Assembly: GCA_050084985.1 (NCBI GenBank) | Contig: JBITNC010000001.1 | Coordinates: 194,184,001 to 194,248,000, forward strand | Length of the DNA stretch: 64,000 bases | Reading direction: 5' to 3' | Source of the DNA: Nageia nagi | Taxonomy: Eukaryota > Pinophyta | Part shown: positions 48,619 through 60,325 of the stretch, in pieces | Position numbering within the stretch: the stretch's first letter is position 1 | How the letters are laid out: each line of letters starts with the position of its first letter | Notes under the pieces: generated by a model | Seen by the model: the letters and a program-made list of their open reading frames with translations, nothing else | The model's database searches: none | Told to the model about the DNA's origin: nothing | Position numbers and translations under genes: made by a program

Positions 48619-49165
48619 GTAGTTTTTTCAATTCCCTAGCTCTATTTATTCATTTAGTCAATGAGTATCCATGCATGCATGTCTTTGGGTTTTTATTATG
48701 ATCATTACATTCCATGAGATCACATTTTGATGAGTCAAATACTAAGTAGTTTTTTCAATTCTTTGGCTCTATTTATTCATTTTCTAGTCGATGAGTATCC
48801 ATGCATTCATGTCTTTGGGTTTTTATTGCTATCATTGCATTCCATGAGATTGCATTTTAATGAGTCAAATATCAAGTAGTTTTTCAATTCCTTGACTCAA
48901 TTTGTTCATTTTTTAGTTGATGAGTGTCCAAGCATATTCTTGGGGTTTTATTATGATCATTGCATTCCATAATATTGCACTTCAATGAGGCATTTCATTC
49001 AAAAATTGACCTACCCTTTTAATGTATCCATTTTATGCATATCTTGTGATCATTGTAGTCAATGAAATTACATTCTGATGAGGCTTTTCATATAAAAATT
49101 AACGTACCCTTTGAATGTGTCTATTTTATGCATATCCTACGATCATTATAGTCCATGAAACTTTT
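48619..49165. repeat. 128-bp tandem repeat, three units plus shorter relatives
   Basis: GTAGTTTTTTCAATT occurs at 48619, 48746 and 48876, each unit also holding CATTCCATGAGAT. From about 49003 a shorter unit of about 100 bp with ATTTTATGCATATC(T/C)T and AGTC(A/C)ATGAAA occurs twice. Confidence 0.8.
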
Positions 49166-49178
49166 TCTTAGTTATATA

Positions 49179-49672
49179 TGAAGGACCTAACACTAATAAG
49201 ATAATTCCTAATCAACCAAGATCACATGAAAGCTCACAATTACATCTAACAAACTCACAAAGCAATCTCACAACATAAGATGTAAGTGGTTCCTCCAACT
49301 AAGAGTACATCCACTAACTATATCTTTACTTCAATTACAAATACAACTCTCTTACAATCCTTCTAATCTCGACTCCTACACTTCTATCCTATAACATAAC
49401 TTTACTCCACAATTGGTGTGTAATCACAAAGAGAAAGCCTTTTATTTATAGGCCAAAATCCCTCTTTGTATCACCCTTGTATCCAATGTACAAAAGCATG
49501 ACATGCACATCTTTTTACCCAAGGGGCATGCTCATGACATGGAGTGTAGGATAAGTTACATTATCATATTCACTTAAATACTTAAGGTATCAAATGATAC
49601 CCTTAAGTATTAGTGAACTTACATAGAAGATTTAATACAAATCTTTACAATAATGCATTATACATTTCAACA
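49179..49672 (-). repeat. 3' LTR of the second copia element
   Basis: Plus-strand ends TGAAGGACCTAACAC and ACATTTCAACA. On the minus strand CCTTGGGTAAAAAG precedes CCTATAAATAAAAGG, the core promoter. Confidence 0.95.
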
Positions 49673-49690
49673 CTCCCTTTTAATGCAATA
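49673..49690 (-). other. Polypurine tract of the second copia element
   Basis: Minus strand ATTAAAAGGGAG abuts the LTR TGTTG end. Confidence 0.75.
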
Positions 49691-50480
49691 TTGGGATAGA
49701 GCAAGTAAGATAGAATAAGAAGAGAAATTAAGAGAGTTCTCCTCCAAATAGATACAATAGAGATGAGAAATTTATACATATTTGTGAAGTAAGAAAGGTC
49801 TAGTTTGAGACTCACTACTTTGCCAAATACAATCACTAATCATAATCGATTTCAATGTACATGAAGTAGTCATCCAAATGAAAGTCATGAAGAGTCTCCA
49901 AGAGCTTGCATACCTAAGATAAGTAACTTGCAATCTCAAAAGAACTTGCAAGCCATAAGCAACTCAAATAACAAGATCAGTTAGATGCATCATATTCATA
50001 TCAACAAGGATAGATGAATCACACAAATGCCATCATAAACTGATCAATGGTGCACTATAAGTCAATACAAAGATGCCATGCCAAAAACTTATAGTCATAT
50101 ACTATATATAAAATATATTTTGATTATCATAACAAAATAGAGCATGCACATACAAGTTCCTCACATATGGATAACTAAATAGTGCCAAAAGATACATAAG
50201 AGTTCCTCACATATGGATAACTGAACAGTGCTAGATTGACCAAAAAATAGAGTATGCACATATGATTTCCTCACATATGGATAATTGAATAGTGTCAAAA
50301 GACACATAAGAATTTCTCACACATGGATAATTGAACAATGCTAGATTAGCCAATTTGTACAACAAGTTCCTCATGCAAAATGAACTTACCATGAAGGTGT
50401 ACAACAAAATAAACACTATACAATACAAAATCCTCCTAGGGGTGAAGTTATCATCACAAACATGAATTCAACATAAGAAT
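49691..50480 (-). other. Non-coding 3' spacer with 47+64-bp repeats
   Basis: Between pol and the 3' LTR. TTCCTCACATATGGATAA occurs at about 50155, 50204, 50267 and (diverged) 50314, alternating steps of about 47 and 64 bp. Sequences near 49895-50100 match 26150-27820 in the nested non-coding element, including GATGCCA(T/A)GCCAA. Confidence 0.7.
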
Positions 50481-53400
50481 TCAAAATTCACTACCCCTTA
50501 AGAGCAACTTCACCAGCCTAATAGCATTCCTAAGCTTACAAAATTGAGCTTTTGAGAAGGGATTGGTGAATAAATCAGCAAAGTTCAAGGTGGATGGACA
50601 ATACTCTAGGTGTATGATGCCATCAAGAACATTTTCCTTGATAAAATGGGTATGGATTTCCATATATTTTATTCTCTAATGGAATATAGGATTCTTAGCC
50701 AAAGAAATAGCCAACTGATTGCTAAAGAAATCAAAGATGAGCCACCTTGCTTATAACTAATTTTTTTAGAAGATGTCTTAACCAAATGGCTTCCTATGTT
50801 ACAATAGATATGGCATGATATTTGAATTCTATGATGGAAAGAGAAATAGTAGGCTACTTCTTAGAAGCCTAAGAGATAGCACCTGAACCAATACTAAACA
50901 CATATGTAGAGGTTGACTTCCTATCATCTCTATCTCCTCCATAGTCAAAATATAAGAATCCAAAGAGAACAAATGAGGGCAACTTGGAATACTTGAGAGC
51001 AAGATACTTAGTCCCTACAACATACATTAAGATCTACTTAATAGCATTGAGGTGCTCAACATAAGGTTTTTGCATGAATCATACCATTAGACTCACTACA
51101 AATGTAATATTTGGCTTAGATATAGTCAAATACAAAAGACTACTAATTAATTACTTGTAAGTTATAGCATTGACCAACTGAGAGTTGGAGCTCAGAGAAA
51201 TAGTGATTCTAGGAGAGACTAGGATCATAGAATATATACACTCCTCCATTCCAAACTTTTACAAGATGTTTGATATATACTTAGATTGGCTAAGGTAAGT
51301 ACAACCCTTGTATTGATACACTTACATTCTAAGATAGTAGTGTAAGAGTCCAAGATCAGTCATTTCAAATGTTGCCTTAAGTTTGGATATGCACTCTTGA
51401 ATGATTTCATCATTATTTCCAGTAATCAAAAGATCATCTACATAAAAGAGAATCAATACCACATCTTTCCCTTGATTGAACACATATAGATTAGAGTCAA
51501 AAAAACACTTAGAGAATCTAATATCTATAAAGTACCCTAAAATCTTTCTGTACTAGGCTCTAGGTGCTTGATTAAGTCCATACAATGACTTCTTTAGCTT
51601 GCACACAAAGGACTCTTTACTTTCCATAATAAACCCTTCTGGTTGATTCATGAAGATTTCCACATCTAAGTCACCATTGAGAAATGCACTTTTGATATCA
51701 AGTTGAAAAACTTTCCATTCTTGAGTTGCAGAAAGAATAAGGATAACTCTCATATAATGCATCTTTTCCATAGGAGCAAAGGTTTCTTCATAATCTACAT
51801 CATATTTCTAAGCAAAACCTTTATCTACTAACCTTGCTTTATATTTCTCAATATCTCCAACTAAATTGAACTTGACCTTATAGATCCACTTATTGCCAAT
51901 CACATTCTTTTCATTGGGATATGGAACCAAGTCCCAAGTTTTATTTTTCATAAGTGCCTCATACTTCACTTTCATGGCTTCCAAATAGCACTCGTGCTTA
52001 GAAGCGTATTTGAAGGTTGAGGTCTCATGCTTGTTGTTAATCTTAGTAATTAAAGATTTGTTCAAGGTCATGCTCTTTGTTACCCTTTATGTTGGAGAAT
52101 TTTGTTCCTAAGGTGACTTGTCTATATCAATATCCAACCAACTAGGAGCAACTAAAGAGTACTTTGGATCATCAACATCCTCATTAGAAGTAGATTCATT
52201 AGGAATTTCATTGAAATTTACATCCCTTGAAATTAATACTGCTTTCTAGATTGGAGAGTAGAGCTTGTAGCCTCTATGTTGACTATCATAACCCATAAAG
52301 ATGTATTTTTTAGCTCTTTTGTTTAACTTCTTCCTTTTGTTAGAAATAATGTAGGAGAATACCTCACAACCAAACACCTTAAGATGAGAAATGTTAGGTT
52401 TTCTTATTGACCAAGCCTCAAAAGGAGTTTTACTTTGAACTAATTTAATGGGACACCTATTAAAGGTGTAAATATCAATGCTCATAGCTTCACCCCATAA
52501 GAATTTAGAAAGATTACCCAATGTACATCTAGCCATCTTCATAATTGTTCTATTTTTTCTTTTAACAACACCATTCTGTTGAGAAGTGTATGGAATTGTA
52601 AACTACCTCTAGATTTCATACTTAGCATAATAGTCAATGAACTCATTGCTATTATATTCTCCCCCATTATCTGATCTCAACATTTTGATTATAAGGTTGG
52701 TTTGATTCTCAACAAACACCTTAAAGACCTTAAAACTCTCAAAGGTTTGGTCCTTGTACTCAAGTAGATACCCAAAGGTCATCTTAATATAGTCATCAAT
52801 GAAGATTAAAATATAAGATGTTTCTCTAAGAGACTTAGTCTGAAATGGACCCATCAAATCTAAATGCACAAGTTGAAGAGGTTGAGATACTCTTGTTGCC
52901 TTCTCTTTTTCAAATTTTTATCTACACATCTTAACAAGAATGCACTTCTTGCATAGACCAACTGAAAGAGAAATTGAAGGAAAACCTTCTACAAGTTCTT
53001 GGTCTTTTATGATTTGAATACTCTTATAATTAAGGTGTCCTAAATGATGGTGCCAAATATTGCCTTTAGAACACACACTAGAAGCAAGACACATCTTTGA
53101 TGGAACTTGATCCATAATGTAGAGCTTATATTTCACTGATACTTTAACCAAGGTGGTAATTCCTTTTTTAATGCACTAAGATTGAGAGTTGAACTCAAAA
53201 GAGTACCCTTTTCTAGCAATTTAGATCATAGAGAGAAGGTTCATCCTTAACTTAAGAATATAGAGAACATTTTCAATAACCTTTCCATAAATTAGCACAC
53301 TCCTAATTCGTTGGACTTTAAGGGTAGAGTTATCACCTATCATAATTGAATCCTTTTTATACTTGTGAAATTTCGCAAACTTTTCTTTTTCAAATCATAG

Positions 53401-54431
53401 GTGATTAGTGCAACTAGAGTCAACAATTCATTTAGATGAAAAAGAGCAAGACATGGAGTAGAGCACTGTAGGAAAACTAGCATGAATATTTTTATTTCTT
53501 TTATAGTTGTTTACATTTCCATTTCCTTTATTCTTTTTCTCTCTTTTCTTTTTGTAGCAATAAACTTCTTTGTGACCTTGAATGCCATAATAGTTATAAT
53601 TACCATCAAATTTTTCTTTAGGTTAATGAATGTTTGCTTTGCTTTTTCCATCTCTTTGCTTGAAGTGGTTGTTGTTACCATTATTCTTGCTACTATGGTT
53701 ATTATTTTTGTTATTCCTACTGCTATTGTAGCCATTGCCTCTTTTCTCAAACCTTTTGAAGGAAGAAGGATAAGATTTCTTTTGATGGTTGAACTTCTTC
53801 TTGAAAGGAGTTTTGGTTTCTCTAAGAGCAATGTTATTATCCTTAAGAGAAGAAATCAACACCTTATTGTTAAAAGTTTCCTTATGCTTCAAAAGGTACC
53901 TTCAAAGGTTCTCAAGGGAGAAGATTTTTTTTTCATCATCAAGCTTTATTTCCATAACCATCATAAAGTTTATAAACTTTAAAGAATGATGAAGACCATG
54001 AACTCATCATTGATCTAATTACACCTACAAGCAACAAGTTGGATCCTTAGGTCAATGATTTTGTTCAAGTAGATAGCCACATTTTCATCTTCCCCTTGAT
54101 GAGATTGAAGCAACTATTGGAGAATGGTAAACCTTATTGAAAAGTTTGAACCAAGGTAGATTTGTTTAAGATTATCCCAAGCTTCCTTTGTTGAGGTTGA
54201 AGAGGAAATCATCAGGAGCACATCATCTAAAACTACATAATAAATCATAAAGGTTGCCAACTCATTATTTGTGTTGTAAGCCTCTAGTGTCTTCTCATCT
54301 CTAGGAGGTACAAGGTTCTCATTCACTATTTTTCAAAGCTTTCTTACCTGCAATTTAGCTCTCATTTGAAGTTCCCAAATCTCATAGTTGGAACCATTAA
54401 GAATGTGTTTGGGTAAGAAGGATTCTCCCAT
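50481..54431 (-). pseudogene. Copia gag-pol polyprotein (broken)
   Basis: Starts MGESFLPKHILDGSNYEIW (gag). Preintegrase zinc region HHHLGHLNYKSIQII with CKKC (about 53075-52950). Integrase: LVHLDLMGPFQTKS (first Asp), MLRSDNGGEYNS (second Asp), NGVVKRKNR, where the expected Glu is Lys. RT: NKWIYKVKFN, FQLDIKSAFLNGDLDVEIF, LKKSLYGLNQAPRA and YVDDLLITG (intact active site). RNase H ends with IHTHFIKENVLDGIIHLEY and a final GSEF. Frames 52609-52869, 52246-52542, 51808-52071 and 51553-51771 are the longest open pieces. At least a dozen stops, so inactive. The pol is better preserved than that of the first copia element. Confidence 0.95.
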
Positions 54432-56566
54432 TTTATACATAAGAATGTGAAATAATAAGCATGTGGTTGAATAAACAATATTAAATGTTAAATTTTAATC
54501 AAATAAATAATACATGTTACATTTAACATTCAAGACATGCTTGATTTGAATCACAAGTGCAAATGTTAAATAATAACCCATGTATCCAAATACATTTCTT
54601 ATCTCAAGAACCGTAGATGTAGAGTGACATTATTGAGGCTTATTTTTTTATCTAAAATTAGGCCTTCACCTAGATGCCCACACAAGAGGAGCCCAAGTAC
54701 TACCAATCTTCAACCAGTTCCCCCTAGGTAGTAATATACTCTCATAAGGAGAAGTAATAGCTATTTTCTAAGGTTTTAACATTGTTGAGGTTGAAGAGGA
54801 AATCATCAGGAGCACATCATCTAAAACTACATAATAAATCATAGAGGTTGCCAACTCATTCTTTGTGTTGTAAGCCTCTAGTGCCTTCTCATCTCTAGGA
54901 GTTACAAGGTTATCATTCACTATTTTTCAAAGCTTTCTTGCCTACAATTTAGCTCTCATTTGAAGTTCCCAAATCTCATAGTTGGAACCATCAAGAATGT
55001 GTTTGGGTAAGAAGGATTCTCCCATTTGCTACACAAAAATGTGAAATAATAAGCATGTGGTTGAATAAACAATATTAAATGTTAAATTTTAATCAAGTAA
55101 ATAATACATGTTACATTTAACATTCAAGACATGCTTGATTTGAATCACAAGTGCAAATGTTAAATAATAACACATGTATCCAAATACATTTCTTATCTTA
55201 AGAATTGTAGATGTAGAGTGATATTGTTGAGGCTTGTTTTTTTATCTAAAATTAGGCCTTCACCTAGATGCCCAACAAGAGGAGCCCAAGTACTACCAAT
55301 CTTCAACTAGTTCCCCCTAGGTAGTAATATACTCTCACAAGGAGAAGTAATAGCTATTTTCCAAGGTTTTGACATTATTGAGGTTGAAGAGGAAATCATC
55401 AGGAGCACATCATCTAAAACTACATAATAAATCATAAAGGTTGCCAACTCATTATTTGTGTTGTAAGCCTCTAGTGCCTTCTCATCTCTAGGAGGTACAA
55501 GGTTCTCATTCACTATTTTTCAAAGCTTTCTTACCTGCAATTTAGCTCTCATTTGAAGTTCCCAAATCTCATAGTCGGAACCATCAAGAATGTGTTTGGG
55601 TAAGAAGGATTCTCCCATTTTATACATAAGAATGTGAAATAATAAGCATGTGGTTGAATAAACAATATTAAATGTTAAATTTTAATCAAATAAATAATAC
55701 ATGTTACATTTAACATTCAAGACATGCTTGATTTGAATCACAAGTGCAAATGTTAAATAATAACCCATGTATCCAAATACATTTCTTATCTCAAGAACCA
55801 TAGATGTAGAGTGACATTATTGAGGCTTGTTTTCTTATCTAAAATTAAGCCTTCACCTAGATGCCCACACAAGAGGAGCCCAAGTACTACCAATCTTCAA
55901 CCAGTTCCCCTAGGTAGTAATATACTCTCACAAGGAGAAGTAATAGCTATTTTCTAAGGTTTTGATATTGTTGAGGTTGAAGAGAAAATCATCAAGAGAA
56001 AATCATCTAAAACTACACAATAAATCATAGAGGTTGCCAACTCATTATTTGTGTTGTAAGCCTCTAGTGCCTTCTCATCTCTAGGAGGTACAAGGTTCTC
56101 ATTCACTATTTTTCAAAGCTTTCTTGCCTGCAATTTAGCTCTCATTTGAAGTTCCCAAATCTCATATTTGGAACCATCAAGAATGTGTTTGGGTAAGAAG
56201 GATTCTCCCATTTGCTACACAAGAATGTGAAATAATAAGCATGTGGTTGAATAAACAATATTAAATGTTAAATTTTAATCAAGTAAATAATACATGTTAC
56301 ATTTAACATTCAAGACATGCTTGATTTGAATCACAAGTGCAAATGTTAAATAATAACACATGTATCCAAATACATTTCTTATCTCAAGAATCGTAGATGT
56401 AGAGTGATATTATTGAGGGTTGTTTTTTTATCTAAAATTAGGCCTTCACCTAGATGCCCACACAAGAGGAGCCCAAGTACTACCAATCTTCAACTAGTTC
56501 CCCCTAGGTAGTAATATACTCTCACAAGGATAAGTAATAGCTATTTTCCAAGGTTTTGACATTTAT
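54193..56566 (-). repeat. 593-bp tandem repeat, four units, carrying the gag start
   Basis: Units begin (plus view) at GAGGTTGAAGAGGAAATCAT in 54193, 54787 and 55380 and its variant at 55973, so periods are 594, 593 and 593 bp. Each contains a gag start codon (54431, 55025, 55618, 56211), about 80 codons of gag up to SSTS, and adjoining leader. Only the first unit reads on into the rest of gag; the others run back into leader. Units are nearly identical by eye. Confidence 0.95.
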
Positions 56567-57059
56567 TGGATTAGCCAAATTATTAATCTTAATTAGGTTT
56601 CAAGTTATTCTCCTAGGTTATCAGGATAATCCTTGAATAGATGTGCAAATATGTGGTATCACTACACACATACCTATCCATCTATTGGAGTTAAATCTAG
56701 ACCAATAGAGGACTTAGGGGCAATTAAGAAGTATGAAATTTTCACCATTTGGATCATCAAACTTAAAGGCTTCAGTCTGCCTATTCTCACCTCATGCTTC
56801 CCAAACAAGTCATGTTGCAGAACATACATACGAATGTGTTTATTTTAGGAGGTTGTTCATATCAATGTTTATGTTTTTATTTGCATAAGTAAATAAATCA
56901 AAATATGAAACATGTAGTAAAAGAGCATATGTAAAACATCATCCATGCAAAAAATTTGAAACCTAAGTGTTCAATGGGTTTCGTTTACCAACCCCTAAAG
57001 GACATCTTTACATCATCACTTATTTTGCACAAGTGCATTCCATACTTTGCATAAGGATA

Positions 57060-57560
57060 AATACTCAACATTCATTCTAAAGTCATAAGCATGCATCTTA
57101 AAAAATTTGAAGTCCTAAGCATTAACTTAAAAAATTTAAGTCCGCGAGCATGCATTAAAAAATTAAGCTTTAAGCATTAAAAAAAATGCATTATTCACAT
57201 AGCTTTAAAAATTTAAGTAATCATGCATCATTCTAATAAATTAAATAAGAAGCATGCACTATTAACTTAAGGATTAAGTAGGAAGCATGCATCCATCCAT
57301 AACTTAAAAAATTAAGTAAGCATGCATTATAACTTTAAAAAATGCATTTAACTTAAAAATTAAGTACTAAGCATGCATTTATTATCTTTAACAAATAAGT
57401 ATTAAGCATGCATTTAAAAAAATTACTAAGCATAAGCATGCATTTTTTTTTAAACTTTTAGTACTAAGCATAAGTACTAATCATAAGCATGCATTATAAA
57501 AATTTAAGTCTAAAACATGCATTATTAAATTAAAAATTATGCAAGCAACATGCTTTAAAA
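57060..57560. repeat. AAGCATGCAT-rich degenerate repeat
   Basis: About a dozen copies of (A)AGCATGCAT, each containing the palindrome GCATGC or ATGCAT, separated by 20-50 bp of AATTTAAGTA-like sequence. Confidence 0.75.
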
Positions 57561-58380
57561 ACTCATACAAATTCCCCCCCTTAAGTATAGCATTCATAAA
57601 AAAATACCTCTACTAAATGAGCTACCTAAGAATTGCCTATTAATGTCAAAAAATTAACTTTGACACTAAAACATTACTATGTTCAAAAAAATGTCAAAAT
57701 ACTTTCACCTATTAAGGAGTATATAAAAAATTATTTATACTAAGGAGTATGATTACTTGTAAGACATTTAGGTGAATTTAATATGTTAAAAAAATTCCAC
57801 ACTCCACCTAGGTGCATTTAATTTTTTCATTGATGCATCTTTTTGCATTTTACTCCATGCATGAGGCAAGTCATGATAAAAAAGTTGCTTGCAAGAAAGC
57901 AAAAAATAAATGCTCATCAACCACTTAAAGTTAAAAAATTTGAAAAATTGCAAGTAGAATTAAAAATACCTATGAACCTATTAAAATAAAAAATAAAAAA
58001 GCGGGAGGCATAAGAGATCATGCAAGATTTAGAAGCCAAATGAGGGAGGTCACAATGTAGAAAAAAAAGGGTTTTATTGGAGGCACCAACAGAGGGCATG
58101 ATGGACACCAAGGAGATGAGGTGAAGGAAGGTGAAGAGGAAGGCTAGTGGTAGATGTCACACAAGGTGACAGACACCCCACCCTCAAACAAATTGAGGAC
58201 TATCAAGATATGGATAGAGCCAATAAAAAAAAATGGAGGGTTGACAAAGTTCAAGAAATAAAGGTGGATTCCAAAAAAGAAGGTCGACGGTAGATGTCAC
58301 ATAAGGAAATAGATAGAGTGGAGGGAAGTAGGGTTGAAGGAAAAAAAGATGTTGATAAAGAATAAATGTTGACAAAGAGT

Positions 58381-58480
58381 AGACATTGATAACTAGCAGA
58401 TGTCGATAGTGAGTAGACATTGATAAATAGTAGATGTCGATAGAGAGGAGACATCGGTAGACAATAGAAACTAGCAAAGA
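58381..58480. repeat. 34-bp tandem repeat made of two 17-bp halves
   Basis: AGACATTGATAA at 58381 and 58415 and AGACATCGGTAG at 58449, alternating with AGATGTCGATAG. Confidence 0.8.
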
Positions 58481-59228
58481 GAGAAGATAGTGAAGTCTTT
58501 AGCTACCACTATTTGTGGTGTAGATGGGATTCAAACATGAGCTTTTTCCTATTTTTTATTTATTTTTATTTTTATTTTTTATTTTTTTTGATAGTACTCA
58601 AACAACTCATAGAGGAAAGACAAGTTTTAAATAGTGCTTTTAAACTAAGTGTAAAGATAAACTCTTCAAAGAAAATGAGAGCCCCCCCTTTTTTTAATAA
58701 AGTATAACAATTTTGTAGGAAATAAAATTTGCAATGTATATAAACAAAATACATTTTGCAAAATTTTCTAAAAAAAAGAAATCCCTCAAAAAAATGCAAA
58801 TTTTTGCAAGATACATAATATATTATTGCCAAGAAATTATATGAAAAAATATGATCACTAACATAACATTGTTAGAAAAAAAAGGCAACAATATCTTATG
58901 TTACTTTTGGACTATCATAGTCATAATAACAATGTTAGTATCTACTTGCATATTTTGCCAATTTTATTATTGTTGATCATAAATATTGTTAGTAGAACAA
59001 ACAAGAATGAGCAATAATATATTATGTTATATATGCAATGTTTTCTAGGAGGTGAACTAACATAATTGTAAAAGAATATTAGTATCAAAATGAACTTATT
59101 TAAAAAAAGGCTAGGGGGTTATACCTCTAAATTGTTTTACCTCAAACAAGAAGAGTAGACCTCCAAATATGAAGAGCTTCCACACCAAGGATGTGAAGAG
59201 GATCCTTCAAGTAGCTTTAATACCAATT

Positions 59229-59721
59229 TGAAGGAACTAACACTAACAAGATAATTTCTAATCAACCAAGATCATATGAAAGCTCACAATTACATCTAAC
59301 AAACTCACAAAGTAATCTCACAACACAATATGTAAGTGGTTCATCCAACTAGGAGTACATCCACTAACTAGATCTTTACTTCAATCACAAATACAACTCT
59401 CTTACAATCCTTCTAATATCAACTCTTACACTTCTATCATATAGCATAACATTACTCCATAATTGGTGTGTAATAACAAAAAGGGAGCCTTCTATTTATA
59501 GGCCAAAATCCCTCTTTGGATCACCTTTTATCCAATGTACAAAAGAATGACATGCACATCCTTTAACCCAAGTGGCATGCTCATGAAATGGAGTGTAAGA
59601 CAAGTTACATTATCATATTCACTTAAATACTTAAGGTATCAAATGATACCCTTAAGTATTGGTGAACTTACAAAAAAGATTTAATACAAACCTTTACAAT
59701 AATTCATTATACATTCCAACA
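59229..59721 (-). repeat. 5' LTR of the second copia element
   Basis: Plus-strand ends TGAAGGAACTAACAC and ACATTCCAACA. Same layout as 49179-49672. Confidence 0.95.
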
Positions 59722-59783
59722 ATAAAGTCCTACTTGGTCCATTAGCAATGAATGTATAATGATTTATAAACCAATTGCTATTA

Positions 59784-59815
59784 GGGTTTTGAATTAAAAT
59801 TTTAATTCAAAACCC
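59784..59815. repeat. Perfect 32-bp palindrome
   Basis: GGGTTTTGAATTAAAA followed immediately by its exact reverse complement. Confidence 0.98.
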
Positions 59816-60086
59816 ATGCCTCTAGATAGTCTTAATCTCTATCATAAAATCTAGTTTCTTATCTCATTCAAAAGTCCTTTTTTGAATGTCTTAAGAAATA
59901 AAGAACACCATAAATGGAAGTCCTTGTTCATAATATTTTGTAAGAAACAAGTAAATGAAAATAAATTGATCGATATATTGGCATACCATGCTCTTTACTT
60001 CAAACCATATATTAACTTCATAAAATTTTATATGTAGGGAATTGGACCATGAATGAGTACTGAAAATGACATCCTTAACTCTTTAT

Positions 60087-60325
60087 AAAAAGCTCCACAT
60101 GGAGCTAACACTCATGGGATGAAGGAATTTAAGAGTAAAGGAATAAAATTTATCATATGCATTGCACTTATTGCTGAAGTATTTAATTTGGCTTTCAATA
60201 CACTCATACTTGAAAAGCCAAAACATACACTTTAGCAATAAGCAAAATGTCTATGGTAAATACTATTCCTTTACCCTTAACTTTGCCTTTATCCCATGAA
60301 TGAGCTAGCTTCATAGAGAGCTTTG
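60087..60325. repeat. Foldback (inverted repeat) element, about 110-bp arms
   Basis: Left arm 60087-60198 and right arm 60210-60325 are imperfect reverse complements around an 11-bp loop. Paired blocks include GGCTTTCAA with TTGAAAAGCC, CTTATTGCTGAAGT with ACTTTAGCAATAAG, AGTAAAGGAATA with TATTCCTTTACC and CTCATGGGAT with ATCCCATGAA. No transposase gene. It could be a MITE or a microRNA-like precursor locus. Confidence 0.85.

Larger units (their letters stand above)
46111..49178 (+). mobile_element. LTR and leader of a non-coding LTR element
   Basis: LTR 46111-46600 starts TGTACAAAATAATATTCC and ends TCTCCTTTCA; AGTGGTAACATATCC after it is a mutated primer-binding site. CCTATAAATTGAGG (about 46300) is the promoter. 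The region after it is AT-rich, then pyrimidine-rich (47330-47700), much like the leader at 31981-33500. No coding sequence. The right end is lost or lies at the insertion point of the next copia element. Confidence 0.65.
56567..59228 (-). other. Long 5' leader of the second copia element
   Basis: Non-coding. 57060-57560 is a run of AT-rich sequence punctuated by many AAGCATGCAT motifs. 58381-58480 holds a 34-bp repeat of AGACATTGATAA and AGATGTCGATAG halves. The primer-binding site lies at 59215-59228, reading TTGGTATTAAAGCT on the minus strand. The segment is more purine-rich than pol. An 97-codon ORF inside (58477-58184) is repeat-derived. Confidence 0.7.
49179..59721 (-). mobile_element. 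Complete but dead Ty1/copia element with amplified gag start
   Basis: LTRs at 49179-49672 and 59229-59721 match closely. Flanks ATATA (49174-49178) and ATAAA (59722-59726) agree at four of five bases, a likely target-site duplication. PBS and PPT adjoin the correct LTRs for minus-strand transcription. The polyprotein (54431-50481) has the copia order gag, protease, integrase, RT, RNase H. At 10.5 kb the element is about twice the usual copia size, owing to a long leader and a fourfold 593-bp tandem repeat. Confidence 0.95.

Noticed and set aside
53482-53982. 166-codon plus-strand ORF rich in Ile, Phe and Val
   Set aside because: Antisense of the Asn/Lys-rich gag linker of the minus-strand copia element; the sense frame carries recognisable gag context.
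58184-58477. 97-codon minus-strand ORF with repeated Leu/Ser/Tyr phrases
   Set aside because: It is created by the 17/34-bp tandem repeat in the copia leader and has no protein-like features beyond the repeat.
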